A stretch of 17,473 nt of DNA from Candidatus Methanoplasma sp. Lineage in GTDB: Archaea > Thermoplasmatota > Thermoplasmata > Methanomassiliicoccales > Methanomethylophilaceae. Below are positions 6,512 to 13,384 of the stretch, in pieces. Each line of letters starts with the position of its first letter. Positions within the stretch are counted from its first letter, which is position 1. Under the pieces are notes generated by a model. The model worked only from the letters and a program-made list of their open reading frames with translations. It searched no databases and was not told the DNA's origin. Made by a program: the position numbers and the translations under genes. The DNA is taken from positions 1 through 17,473 of the forward strand of contig JAITQH010000021.1 in NCBI GenBank assembly GCA_031288985.1, written 5' to 3'.

Positions 6512-8128
6512 TTAAGATCCGGCCGCATCCGCGGCTGCCGGCGATCCGTCTGTTTCACACGCCTGCGGCCGGACGTCAGAGAACAGATATCTGAGAAATA
6601 CGGCCTCAAGATCGCGTATCAGGGCGCCCTCCTGCTCCCCCGCCGCCAGCTTTGAGTATATCTCAAGAATCAGCCGCTCGTCCGCCCTGTCGATCAGCGA
6701 AACGTCCAACACGCAGGCGTTCATAAGATCGTTCGGCTGGAATTTGTCCAGCCCTCCGCCAAGCTCTTTCTTGTTCTCTTTCAGAATCTCTTGTGCGGTG
6801 GGCGTCAACAGGAAGCAGAAGAGAATGTTCTTCCATCTTTCCATTCCTTTGTTCATATACACCGAGTGAAACGTCGTGAGGTTGGAGACGCCGGCAATGT
6901 TCCGCACCACTTTCATGTTCCCGCGCGAAGCTGATGCTATCCATATGTCTGCGGGCCTCTGCTGTTCGGAGGAGTACCACGGCCGTCTGTGGGCGGGCAG
7001 ATATTTCCCATTGACGCCGCATGACTCTCCGTGCAATATGTACGACTTCACTTCTTCGGAACGGTCGTCTTTTATGTCCAAGATGAAAACGTCCTTGTCT
7101 TCATGCTTTATGCGGTCAAAGTCGCTCTGAGACAGACAGCACTTCGAGACGTGGGACGATCTGCATATGCAGGGGGTCAAACATTCCTGCGGGATGCCGG
7201 TCTCGGAGATCTTGCTTTTATTGAAGAGGAAATAATCATTGTCTCCCGTGGCTATCCCGCGTCTGACGCCGCAGTATGTTCTCAACGGCACCAGATTGGA
7301 GTAGTTGCCTTTTGGCTTGTTTTTTAGGAACGGGAGCCACTTTTCGCTGTTCAGCAGGACATCGTATCCGACTGTCACAGAGCCTTCACCGTCATTCTCT
7401 GCGTCGGGCTCGGGGAGAGAGGACTCGTCGGGGACGTTGTAGAATTTGACCGAATTCTTCTCCGACGAGTCAAGGAGCAATATGCAGGCCGTGGTCAATG
7501 CGTTGTCGAAGACCTTCCAATCCAGATTTATCACTGTTCTCAGCAATCCTTTCCTGATCATCAAAGACTTTGCTTCCTCTCCGTAACTCGAGTTCAGGAA
7601 CTCGTTCGGAACGATGAACGCCATCTTGCCTCCGGTCTTCAACTGATATATGGACTTGATCAGGAACAGTACGTACTGGTTCGTGTATCCGCTGAAGCGC
7701 ACTCCGGTCATGCGCCTGAACGCGTCGTATATGTCTTTGCGCCGGTCGATCGATTGGAACCGGTTGTACGGAGGATTGCAGACGATCCCGTCATATTTAT
7801 TGCTCCAATCGGAGAGCAGGAAATCTTCTGCACATATGTCGAATGATTCATCGACGCTGAAAAAGTCCAATATGCCTCGGTCGATCTCATACCCGCACGG
7901 TCTGCATGTCGGATCGATGGATCTGACCTCTGCAAGGAATTTGCCGTTGCCGACCGCAGGATCCAATATTGTCCCGCCGTTTCCGGCAACCCATCTGCTC
8001 ATGATGGAAACAATGCCGTCGGGAGTGAAGAACTGTCCGTATTTTTTCACTCTGCCTCTGTCGGCAACAGTGTGGTATTGTTCCTCTTTCGACACATATG
8101 CGATAAGCGTTCTGTCGATAAATATCAT
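6512..8128 (-). CDS. Adenine-N6 DNA methyltransferase (TaqI/Eco57I-like), no visible restriction partner
   Basis: The 538-residue protein has the gamma-class N6-adenine methyltransferase layout: motif X GQFFTP (31-36), the AdoMet-binding motif I DPAVGNGKF (56-64), an acidic motif II region (GYEID, 79-83), the catalytic motif IV NPPY (118-121), then a long C-terminal half expected to hold the target-recognition domain. It should methylate adenine in a specific DNA sequence. No nuclease domain is recognisable in the protein and no restriction gene lies beside it, so it looks like an orphan methylase or a remnant of a restriction-modification system. The start at 8128 has neither a clear TATA box nor a Shine-Dalgarno motif; it lies 36 bases after the ADP-ribosylglycohydrolase stop, so co-transcription is plausible. 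Two sampled 60-base lines (7081-7140, 7621-7680) are each 47% GC, against 63% for a PAN line, suggesting acquisition by transfer. Confidence 0.85.
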   Translation of the reverse strand: MIFIDRTLIAYVSKEEQYHTVADRGRVKKYGQFFTPDGIVSIMSRWVAGNGGTILDPAVGNGKFLAEVRSIDPTCRPCGYEIDRGILDFFSVDESFDICAEDFLLSDWSNKYDGIVCNPPYNRFQSIDRRKDIYDAFRRMTGVRFSGYTNQYVLFLIKSIYQLKTGGKMAFIVPNEFLNSSYGEEAKSLMIRKGLLRTVINLDWKVFDNALTTACILLLDSSEKNSVKFYNVPDESSLPEPDAENDGEGSVTVGYDVLLNSEKWLPFLKNKPKGNYSNLVPLRTYCGVRRGIATGDNDYFLFNKSKISETGIPQECLTPCICRSSHVSKCCLSQSDFDRIKHEDKDVFILDIKDDRSEEVKSYILHGESCGVNGKYLPAHRRPWYSSEQQRPADIWIASASRGNMKVVRNIAGVSNLTTFHSVYMNKGMERWKNILFCFLLTPTAQEILKENKKELGGGLDKFQPNDLMNACVLDVSLIDRADERLILEIYSKLAAGEQEGALIRDLEAVFLRYLFSDVRPQACETDGSPAAADAAGS

Positions 8129-8164
8129 TCGAAACCGCGCCCAAACCTGCGGGGGCGCCGTTCA

Positions 8165-9001
8165 TCAATTTTTCATAAGGAACCCGCACCACCGATCGTA
8201 CGCCTCGCGGGTCGAAGCATCGAGATATCCGAGCGCCCTGTCCGCGATATCCTTCGGTATCCCGTACGCGGCCTCTGCTATGCCCCCGGTGATCGCGGCG
8301 AGCGTGTCGCTGTCGCCGCCTAGCGAGACGGCGTTGCGGATAGCGTCTTCGAAGTCCGTGCTCTCGATGAACGCGGTTATCGCTTCGGGAACGGTCTCCT
8401 GACAGCTTTCGTTGAAACTGTATGCGGGGCGTATCTCATCGAGCGTCCGCGACAGGTCGTATCCGTATCTTGCCTCGATGAGGCTTCCGAGGGATGCTTT
8501 GCGTTCTTCAACGTTTCCGTCGACCTCCCGCCCAAGGCGCATGTGCAGGATCGCGTCTGCGACGGCCTGCGCCCCCTTGATCCCTTCCGGGTGATTGTGG
8601 GTCGTTTCCGCGCTGCGCATCGACAGCTCGCGCACCTTCGCAAACAATGATTCCCGATCGATGGTTTCTATGTTGCGAAGATCGACAAAAAAACCTACGG
8701 GCGAGACCCTCATTGCCGAGCCGTTGCCCCAAGAATTGTACGGTTCGCGGCTGTCGGAATCCAACCACGCCCCGAACTGCATGCCGTAGCCCGCGCTCGG
8801 ATACTTCCGCCCCCACTTCTTCATTGCGTCGATGAAGTCGTCCGACTTGCCGCCGTTCATCAGGGCCTCGGCGACGGCGATCGTCATCACTGTGTCGTCC
8901 GTGAAAAAGCTGCGTGCGGCGAACAGCGGAAAATCCTTCGTTCTGATGTTATTCCATTCGTATACAGAACCGATGATGTCGCCGACCATCGCTCCGAGCA
9001 T
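8165..9001 (-). CDS. ADP-ribosylglycohydrolase family protein (DraG/ARH-like)
   Basis: The 278-residue protein has the metal-binding motifs of the ADP-ribosyl-glycohydrolase fold: MLGAMVGDIIGSVYEW at the N-terminus, FTDDT (T34, D35, D36), NGSAMRVSPVG (93-103), THNHPEG (134-140) and SLGGDSDTLAAITGGIAEA (D230, D232, T233). These residues hold the two metal ions that cleave the ADP-ribose-acceptor bond. Substrates of the family include ADP-ribosylated arginine in proteins, nucleic-acid ADP-ribose and small molecules; the target here is unknown and no ADP-ribosyltransferase is nearby. The ATG at 9001 has GGTGA six bases upstream. No TATA box is evident, so it may be read from rpsB through two hairpins. 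Its GC content is high (72% in 8521-8580), unlike the methyltransferase that follows. Confidence 0.88.
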   Translation of the reverse strand: MLGAMVGDIIGSVYEWNNIRTKDFPLFAARSFFTDDTVMTIAVAEALMNGGKSDDFIDAMKKWGRKYPSAGYGMQFGAWLDSDSREPYNSWGNGSAMRVSPVGFFVDLRNIETIDRESLFAKVRELSMRSAETTHNHPEGIKGAQAVADAILHMRLGREVDGNVEERKASLGSLIEARYGYDLSRTLDEIRPAYSFNESCQETVPEAITAFIESTDFEDAIRNAVSLGGDSDTLAAITGGIAEAAYGIPKDIADRALGYLDASTREAYDRWCGFLMKN

Positions 9002-9036
9002 GGTGTTTCACCGTCTCTCTTGACGTCGTGAAGGGG

Positions 9037-9062
9037 GATCCGACGGATCTCTCCGTCGGATC
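9037..9062 (-). repeat. Perfect 11-base-pair hairpin between rpsB and the glycohydrolase
   Basis: GATCCGACGGA (9037-9047) and TCCGTCGGATC (9052-9062) are exact inverted copies separated by TCTC. On the minus-strand transcript it would form a stable stem 35 bases before the glycohydrolase start. No T-tract follows, so it is not a standard archaeal terminator; an RNA processing or attenuation element, or a protein-binding dyad, is possible. Confidence 0.6.
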
Positions 9063-9083
9063 TTGTTCACGGCAGGCCGAGGC

Positions 9084-9105
9084 TGTGCGGCGGCAATGCC
9101 GCACA
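9084..9105 (-). repeat. Perfect 8-base-pair hairpin directly after rpsB
   Basis: TGTGCGGC (9084-9091) and GCCGCACA (9098-9105) are exact inverted copies with a six-base loop. The stem begins four bases after the rpsB stop on the minus strand. It may stabilise the 3' end of the rpoK-rpsB message or assist termination, but no T-tract is present. Confidence 0.55.
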
Positions 9106-9109
9106 AACC

Positions 9110-9733
9110 TCAGAGCCTTGCTTCAAAGTCTTCGATGCCCATCCTGAAGTCCGCCGGGTCCTTGAGGTCGCCCCTGGCCAGGAGGACCTCCCTTGTGAGG
9201 AGCCAGTAGACGCAGGCGAGGGCGCGTCTTCCTTTGTTGTTGGTGGGGACGACGAGATCCACGTTGCGCGTCTCGTTGTTGGCGTCGCACATCGCGACGA
9301 TGGGGATGCCCAGGTTGAGAGCCTCATTGAGGGCCTGCTTGTCTGCGGCCGGGTCGGTCACGACCAGGACCTCAGGCTCCATGAACCCTGCGTTGACGGG
9401 GTTCGTGAGGGTCCCCGGCACAAAGCGCCCTGCGAATGCGGGGGCGCCTACGGCCTTGGAGAACTCCCTTGCCGGCCTCTGGCCGTACTGCCTCGCCGAG
9501 ACAACGAGTATTCTCTTCGGGTCGTATTTTGAAAGGAAGCTTGCGGCCGCCCTTATCCTATCGTCCGTCTTCTTGACGTCAAGGACATAGAGGCCGTCCT
9601 GCCTGACCTTGTATATGAAATCCTTCATGTCCGCGCTCTTCTGCTGCGTTCCGATGTGGACGCCGGACGTGAGGTACAGATCCTCGGCTACCAGAAGTTC
9701 GTTGCTGACTGTTATTCCATCCTCTTCGCTCAT
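9110..9733 (-). CDS. rpsB: 30S ribosomal protein S2
   Basis: The 207-residue protein has the length and motifs of archaeal S2 (eukaryotic SA/RPSA orthologue): SGVHIGTQQKSADMKDFIY (33-51), DGLYVLDVKKTDDRIRAA (56-73), RPAREFSKAVGAPAFAGRF, the PGTLTNP loop, EVLVVTDPAADKQALNEA, and IPIVAMCDANNETRNVDLVVP, followed by NNKGRRALACVYWLL. S2 binds the small subunit head-body junction. GAGG lies seven bases before the ATG at 9733, directly after the rpoK stop, so the two genes form an operon with a 12-base gap. In many archaea the order is rpoK-enolase-rpsB-MEMO; the enolase gene is absent between rpoK and rpsB here. Confidence 0.96.
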   Translation of the reverse strand: MSEEDGITVSNELLVAEDLYLTSGVHIGTQQKSADMKDFIYKVRQDGLYVLDVKKTDDRIRAAASFLSKYDPKRILVVSARQYGQRPAREFSKAVGAPAFAGRFVPGTLTNPVNAGFMEPEVLVVTDPAADKQALNEALNLGIPIVAMCDANNETRNVDLVVPTNNKGRRALACVYWLLTREVLLARGDLKDPADFRMGIEDFEARL

Positions 9734-9745
9734 ATGAATTCCTCT

Positions 9746-9916
9746 TTAACTCCTGACGACCGTGATCGGGATCAGATCCTTTCCAAACTCCAACATGGCG
9801 ATGTCGATTGGATCCAACATGTCCTCGGGATAATCGATGAGAACCGGGGCGCCATAGGATATCTGCAACGCCCTCGCACCGATTATTCTCGCTCTTTCGA
9901 ACCTGGTGTATATCAT
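9746..9916 (-). CDS. rpoK: DNA-directed RNA polymerase subunit K (Rpb6-like)
   Basis: This 56-residue protein (MIYTRFERARIIGARALQIS at its N-terminus, then APVLIDYP, DPIDIAMLEF and LIPITVVRS) is a full-length archaeal RpoK/Rpo6, homologous to eukaryotic Rpb6 and bacterial omega. It assembles on the largest polymerase subunit and aids complex stability. The start at 9916 is supported by GGTGA four bases upstream; an ATG further upstream is out of frame. A TTTATAAC box about 42 bases upstream predicts a leader of about 16 bases. It is first in the rpoK-rpsB operon. The usual archaeal neighbours rpoN, rpl13 and rps9 are not upstream; a divergent DUF2240-like gene is there instead. Confidence 0.95.
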   Translation of the reverse strand: MIYTRFERARIIGARALQISYGAPVLIDYPEDMLDPIDIAMLEFGKDLIPITVVRS

Positions 9917-9954
9917 TTTGTCACCGTACAGGATGCCATGGTATTATGATGCCT

Positions 9955-9962
9955 GTTATAAA
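9955..9962 (-). promoter_or_regulatory. TATA box of the rpoK-rpsB operon
   Basis: Minus-strand TTTATAAC is centred about 42 bases before the rpoK ATG. Initiation about 26 bases downstream leaves a short leader that includes the GGTGA motif. Confidence 0.6.
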
Positions 9963-10019
9963 CTTTTTGGAATTCCCTACTGTTAGTATACACACAAGAC
10001 CCGCACGCGCGAGAAAAGG

Positions 10020-10028
10020 CTTTTTACC
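10020..10028 (+). promoter_or_regulatory. TATA-like box of the DUF2240-like gene
   Basis: CTTTTTACC is centred 26 bases before the ATG at 10050, predicting a leaderless mRNA. No Shine-Dalgarno motif is evident. Confidence 0.5.
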
Positions 10029-10049
10029 TGTTATGCGATTGGTCGGGGC

Positions 10050-10538
10050 ATGGCGGACGAGATCATCGTGTGCGCGGCGGCGTTCTTCCTCAGCAGAGGG
10101 AAGGATGTGGTGGCCGCCAAAGAATTTGTGATGGGGGTCTCCCTGGATCTCAGGTGGATGTCCGTGAAGGATGCGGAACGCCTTTCTTCCGTTCTTGTGG
10201 ACAAAGGGGTGCTGAAACGCTCCGGCGACCTTCTGAAGCCCTCCGGCGACCTTTCGTCGGTGGATGTGCCCGCCGCATACCGTCCGAGCGCGGCCCTGTT
10301 GGAAAGCCTGCACGCCGAGCCTGCGCCGGCGGAGGCGGATGACATCCTCGGAGACTTGGTGGGCGCGGCCGTGTCGGCCGGCGCAAACAAAGGGAAATTC
10401 ATCGCCGAGTGCAACAGGACCCGTAAAAGGCTGGGGATCAACATGGAGACGGCCGCGCTCGTGCACCTGAGGGACTTGGGCGTGGACGTCGGCGTGTTCG
10501 TCGACAGGGTGAGGAACTCGGTCACTTCTTCTTTATGA
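10050..10538 (+). CDS. Conserved archaeal protein, DUF2240-like
   Basis: The 162-residue protein resembles the archaeal DUF2240 family: an N-terminal AFFLSRGKDVVAAKEFVMGVSL-type region followed by DLRWMSVKDAERLSS (33-47), then VLKRSGDLLKPSGDLSSVDVP with a near-repeat of SGDL, and a helical C-terminus (GKFIAECNRTRKRLGINMET). The predicted N-terminal half looks like a small helical, possibly winged-helix, unit, but no catalytic motif is visible and the function is unknown. It is monocistronic with a TATA-like box at leaderless spacing, divergent from rpoK. Its 3' end overlaps the MBF1 gene by 17 bases in convergent orientation. The family call is from memory of the pattern and is moderately sure. 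Confidence 0.7.
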   Translation: MADEIIVCAAAFFLSRGKDVVAAKEFVMGVSLDLRWMSVKDAERLSSVLVDKGVLKRSGDLLKPSGDLSSVDVPAAYRPSAALLESLHAEPAPAEADDILGDLVGAAVSAGANKGKFIAECNRTRKRLGINMETAALVHLRDLGVDVGVFVDRVRNSVTSSL

Positions 10539-11031
10539 AGTCCGCAAGCGTCGGCGGACCTCCGGGTCTGGCGCCGCCGATGGTCCCTCCGGTCTGCACC
10601 TGCTCCCTGAGCTTTATCCCCAAGGCCTTCTCCAGCTTCGCTATCATCTTGTCGTCCGGAATGAGGTCGTTCGCCTCGATCTTGGCGAGTATCCCCCTCT
10701 TTTCCAATATGGACTTGCCGAATTCTTCGAGATCCATCCCTTTGGCCTCGCGGGCCTCCCGTATGGCGCGCCCGTAGTCGTCCACGAGCTCAAGCGTCGT
10801 GGAGCCGGAATAGACGTCGCGGGTCTGCATCCTTTTCTCTCTCTTCTGGAGACGGGCCTCGATGACCGTCCTGCTGACGGGCGGCGCGCCGGGCGCCGGC
10901 TGGCCGGGCTGACCTCCCTGAGTTTTGTACTCGTCGCCGAACTTGGCGCAGTCCGGACACAGGTTGAGTTTGATTCCTTCCACCAACATCGGCCGGGCAG
11001 GGGCCTCTTTGCCGCACATTTCGCAGATCAT
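10522..11031 (-). CDS. mbf1: Multiprotein bridging factor 1 homologue (zinc ribbon plus XRE-type HTH)
   Basis: The 169-residue protein has the archaeal MBF1 layout: a zinc ribbon (C3-x2-C6, C25-x2-C28), a Gly/Pro/Gln linker (38-50), a basic stretch, and a helix-turn-helix domain at about 84-140 (DDYGRAIREAREAKGMDLEE, then KIEANDLIPDDKMIAKLEKALGI). MBF1 in eukaryotes bridges TBP and activators and acts in ribosome-collision responses; archaeal MBF1 associates with ribosomes. The start at 11031 is preferred because family members begin M-x-C-E-M-C-G and a minus-strand ATTATAAC box is centred 28 bases upstream. An ATG at 11106 would add 25 residues spanning that box. Overlaps the convergent DUF2240-like gene by 17 bases and is divergent from PAN. 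Confidence 0.92.
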   Translation of the reverse strand: MICEMCGKEAPARPMLVEGIKLNLCPDCAKFGDEYKTQGGQPGQPAPGAPPVSRTVIEARLQKREKRMQTRDVYSGSTTLELVDDYGRAIREAREAKGMDLEEFGKSILEKRGILAKIEANDLIPDDKMIAKLEKALGIKLREQVQTGGTIGGARPGGPPTLADFIKKK

Positions 11032-11055
11032 CACGTCATGAACACCGCAGTAATA

Positions 11056-11063
11056 GTTATAAT
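11056..11063 (-). promoter_or_regulatory. TATA box of mbf1
   Basis: Minus-strand ATTATAAC is centred about 28 bases before the ATG at 11031, predicting a leaderless or nearly leaderless message and arguing against the longer start. Confidence 0.55.
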
Positions 11064-11148
11064 TGACGCGTTGCGGCCTCCCCGTTCGGCGTTCCCCGCC
11101 CCGCAAAAGGATTCAATGGGGATTATCCGCCGGCGCGTAGGGAAAAAG

Positions 11149-11158
11149 TAATTAAAAT
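11149..11158 (+). promoter_or_regulatory. TATA box of the PAN gene
   Basis: TAATTAAAAT follows a purine-rich GGAAAAAG stretch and is centred about 43 bases before the ATG at 11197. This predicts a leader of about 17 bases, which contains a weak AAGGT motif. Confidence 0.55.
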
Positions 11159-11196
11159 AAAGCCGTGCATAGCCCATGTGAAGAAGGTAACTAAAA

Positions 11197-12396
11197 ATGG
11201 GCGATGCTCTGAACGAGGAACAGAAAGCGAAGATCGTCACGCTGGAGGAGCGCAACGTCAGACTGATGGAGGATCTCCAGAGCGCGGAGAATGAAAAACG
11301 CTATCTGGAAGGGGAACTCTTCAGACTGCAGAAGGATCTCGTCCGCGTAAGGTCGGAGCTTGAAAGATTGAAAAGCCCGCCGCTCATCGTCGGCTCGCTG
11401 CGGGATATCCTCCGCGACGGGCGCGTGGTCGTCAAAAGCACCACCGGTCCCGATTTCATCGTGACGGTGTCTGAGTACATTTCACCCGGGGACCTTCTTC
11501 CCGGCGCAAGAGTGTCTCTCAACAAGCAGACGCTGGCCGTCATGGATGTCCTTCCCGCGCCTTTGGATCCCGTCGTCACGGGAGCCGAGATAATAGACAA
11601 GCCTTCGGTGACCTATGCCGACATCGGCGGCCTCAAACAACAGATGATGGAACTGCGCGAAGCGGTTGAGGATCCTCTGCTCAGACCTGAGCTTTATGTG
11701 AAGGTGGGCATCGAGCCGCCCAAGGGCGTGCTTCTGGTCGGTCCTCCCGGCACCGGCAAGACCCTCATGGCCAAAGCCGTGGCCAGCGCCACCAACGCCA
11801 CGTTCATAAGGTTCGTCGGATCGGAGCTTGTGCAGAAATACATCGGAGAGGGCGCGAGGCTTGTGCGCGAGCTGTTCGAACTTGCGAGAGAGAAGGCCCC
11901 CAGCATAATATTCATAGACGAGCTGGATTCCGTCGGCGCAAAGAGGATGGACGTCGCCACGTCCGGCGACCGCGAGGTCCAGCGCACCCTTATGCAGCTC
12001 CTTGCCGAGCTTGACGGGTTCACGCCCACCAGCGACGTCAAGATCATCGGGGCGACCAACCGCCCCGACATACTGGACGACGCCCTTCTGAGGCCCGGCA
12101 GGTTCGACCGCATCATTGACGTCGGCCTCCCGGATGTGGAAGGAAGAACTCAGATATTCTCGATACACCTCGCCCGCATGAACACCGACAAGGACGTCAA
12201 CCCCAAGAAGCTGGCCGAGGCCGTCGACGGCGCGTCCGGCGCGGAGATCAAGAGCATCTGCACCGAAGCGGGCATGCTTGCGATAAGAGACGGGCGCGAC
12301 CACATCGAGGTCGGAGACTTCAACGCCGCCCGCGAGAAAGTGATGGGCGCGGGAAGGAACAAGATCAAGTCCGTCCCGGCCTATATGTTCGGGTGA
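11197..12396 (+). CDS. pan: Proteasome-activating nucleotidase PAN (AAA ATPase)
   Basis: The 399-residue protein is full length for PAN, the hexameric ATPase that unfolds substrates and feeds them into the 20S proteasome. In order: an N-terminal coiled coil (about 10-60), the interdomain OB fold (about 62-125), and an AAA module with Walker A GPPGTGKT (182-189), pore-loop FVG (206-208), Walker B IIFIDE (237-242), sensor-1 asparagine N288 and the second region of homology with R299 and R302 (LLRPGRFDR). The C-terminal domain has VDGASGAEIKSICTEAGM. The protein ends M-F-G, so the usual hydrophobic-Tyr-X gate-opening tail carries Phe instead of Tyr. It is divergent from mbf1. Its stop lies three bases from the stop of the convergent GTPase gene. 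No 20S subunit gene is in the window. Confidence 0.95.
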   Translation: MGDALNEEQKAKIVTLEERNVRLMEDLQSAENEKRYLEGELFRLQKDLVRVRSELERLKSPPLIVGSLRDILRDGRVVVKSTTGPDFIVTVSEYISPGDLLPGARVSLNKQTLAVMDVLPAPLDPVVTGAEIIDKPSVTYADIGGLKQQMMELREAVEDPLLRPELYVKVGIEPPKGVLLVGPPGTGKTLMAKAVASATNATFIRFVGSELVQKYIGEGARLVRELFELAREKAPSIIFIDELDSVGAKRMDVATSGDREVQRTLMQLLAELDGFTPTSDVKIIGATNRPDILDDALLRPGRFDRIIDVGLPDVEGRTQIFSIHLARMNTDKDVNPKKLAEAVDGASGAEIKSICTEAGMLAIRDGRDHIEVGDFNAAREKVMGAGRNKIKSVPAYMFG

Positions 12397-12399
12397 GCC

Positions 12400-13164
12400 T
12401 CACTCGCCGTCCGCGTCCTCTCCTGCGAAGAACAGGAGCTGCGCGGCGGCGTAAATCTCTTCAAGACCTTCACTTTCTGAAGCGGACACCGCACGCATTT
12501 CGCCGAACATGCCCACGTTCTCCAGCGCCTTGAACAGCTCCATGCCCACTACCGTCTGAGGATTGGCGTCCTCGTCGAGGAGATCGCCGTACAGCGTGTC
12601 CGGGTTCTCGAACCAGCCTATGAGCCTTGTTTTGTCATCGTCGGAGAGAATGTCCGCTTTGGACAGGACGTTCACCATCGGAACGCTGAGGCGGAACTGG
12701 ACGAGAGCTGAGAGCACGACGGACGAGATGAATCCGTTGGGCCTCTTGCAAAGCGTGGGATCCGCAAGATATACCACCATGGATTTGTCCTTGTCCAACG
12801 CCCGGAGTATCGCACCCGACGACTCTCTGAACGCGAACAGCTCCAGCTGCCCGGGGGTGTCTATGAGGACGTATTTGGTGCGTATCCCGGAGAGTATGGA
12901 CGTTATCTTCTCTATGTGCACGGCGATGAGGTCGGCGGCGGCGATCTGCGCCCCGTTCGGTCCGAGGGAGTACTCGTCCATGACCTCGGAGAGAGATATC
13001 CATTCGCGCACGTCGATGTCGGCGGCGTACGGAAGCCTGTCTGCCCCGGGATCCATGTTTATCACTATCGAATCCACGCCGTTGTCATCAAGCCACTCTT
13101 TGAATGCCGCCACCATCGTGCTCTTTCCGCTGCCGGCGGTCCCGACGAAATATATGTTCCTCAT
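12400..13164 (-). CDS. GPN-loop GTPase
   Basis: The 254-residue protein belongs to the GPN-loop GTPases found in archaea and eukaryotes. Features are the P-loop GTAGSGKST (8-16), a VINMDPGAD segment (35-42), the diagnostic GPN insertion SLGPNGA (G68-P69-N70), the G3 motif DTPGQLELF (102-110) and a guanine-specificity motif in the variant form SKAD (168-171) instead of NKxD. Eukaryotic relatives (GPN1-3) assist RNA polymerase II assembly; the archaeal single-copy form is a dimeric GTPase of uncertain role. The start at 13164 is chosen because M-R-N-I-Y-F-V-G-T-A puts the P-loop at its usual distance and a GTAATATCC box is centred 25 bases upstream. The same frame stays open to 13611 but this extra stretch overlaps the divergent membrane-protein gene and has no family similarity. 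Confidence 0.92.
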   Translation of the reverse strand: MRNIYFVGTAGSGKSTMVAAFKEWLDDNGVDSIVINMDPGADRLPYAADIDVREWISLSEVMDEYSLGPNGAQIAAADLIAVHIEKITSILSGIRTKYVLIDTPGQLELFAFRESSGAILRALDKDKSMVVYLADPTLCKRPNGFISSVVLSALVQFRLSVPMVNVLSKADILSDDDKTRLIGWFENPDTLYGDLLDEDANPQTVVGMELFKALENVGMFGEMRAVSASESEGLEEIYAAAQLLFFAGEDADGE

Positions 13165-13357
13165 CGCATCTCCATCTGTTTGGGGGATATTACGTTTATG
13201 TTCCGTCCGCCGGGCGGATGCATCGCCCGCGGTGGATTTCTGCCTGCCGGAAGGCCTGCGCCGACGGCGCCGGAATGCGGATCGTGCGGGTGCGGGCGCA
13301 GAGCAGATCCATACCGCTGGATATTGGCGTGCGGCGGCTCCTCCGGGCGCAAGACCC
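13165..13357. other. Intergenic region between the GTPase and the membrane-protein operon
   Basis: A minus-strand TATA-like GTAATATCC (13185-13193) serves the GTPase. Further in, TCCGCC-G-GGCGGA (13206-13218) is a perfect short dyad. A 15-base sequence (13266-13280) recurs downstream of the membrane-protein operon. The rest is GC-rich with no gene, RNA or repeat that I can identify. Confidence 0.4.
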
Positions 13358-13364
13358 ATATAAT
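13358..13364 (+). promoter_or_regulatory. TATA box of the membrane-protein operon
   Basis: ATATAAT is centred 24 bases before the ATG at 13385, predicting a leaderless first cistron. No Shine-Dalgarno motif is evident. Confidence 0.55.
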
Positions 13365-13384
13365 CGTAATGGATATGTGAACCC

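Noticed and set aside
9890..9910. A GGTTCGAA sequence resembling the tRNA T-loop, on the minus strand
   Set aside because: It encodes the conserved R-F-E of RpoK and no cloverleaf can be formed around it.
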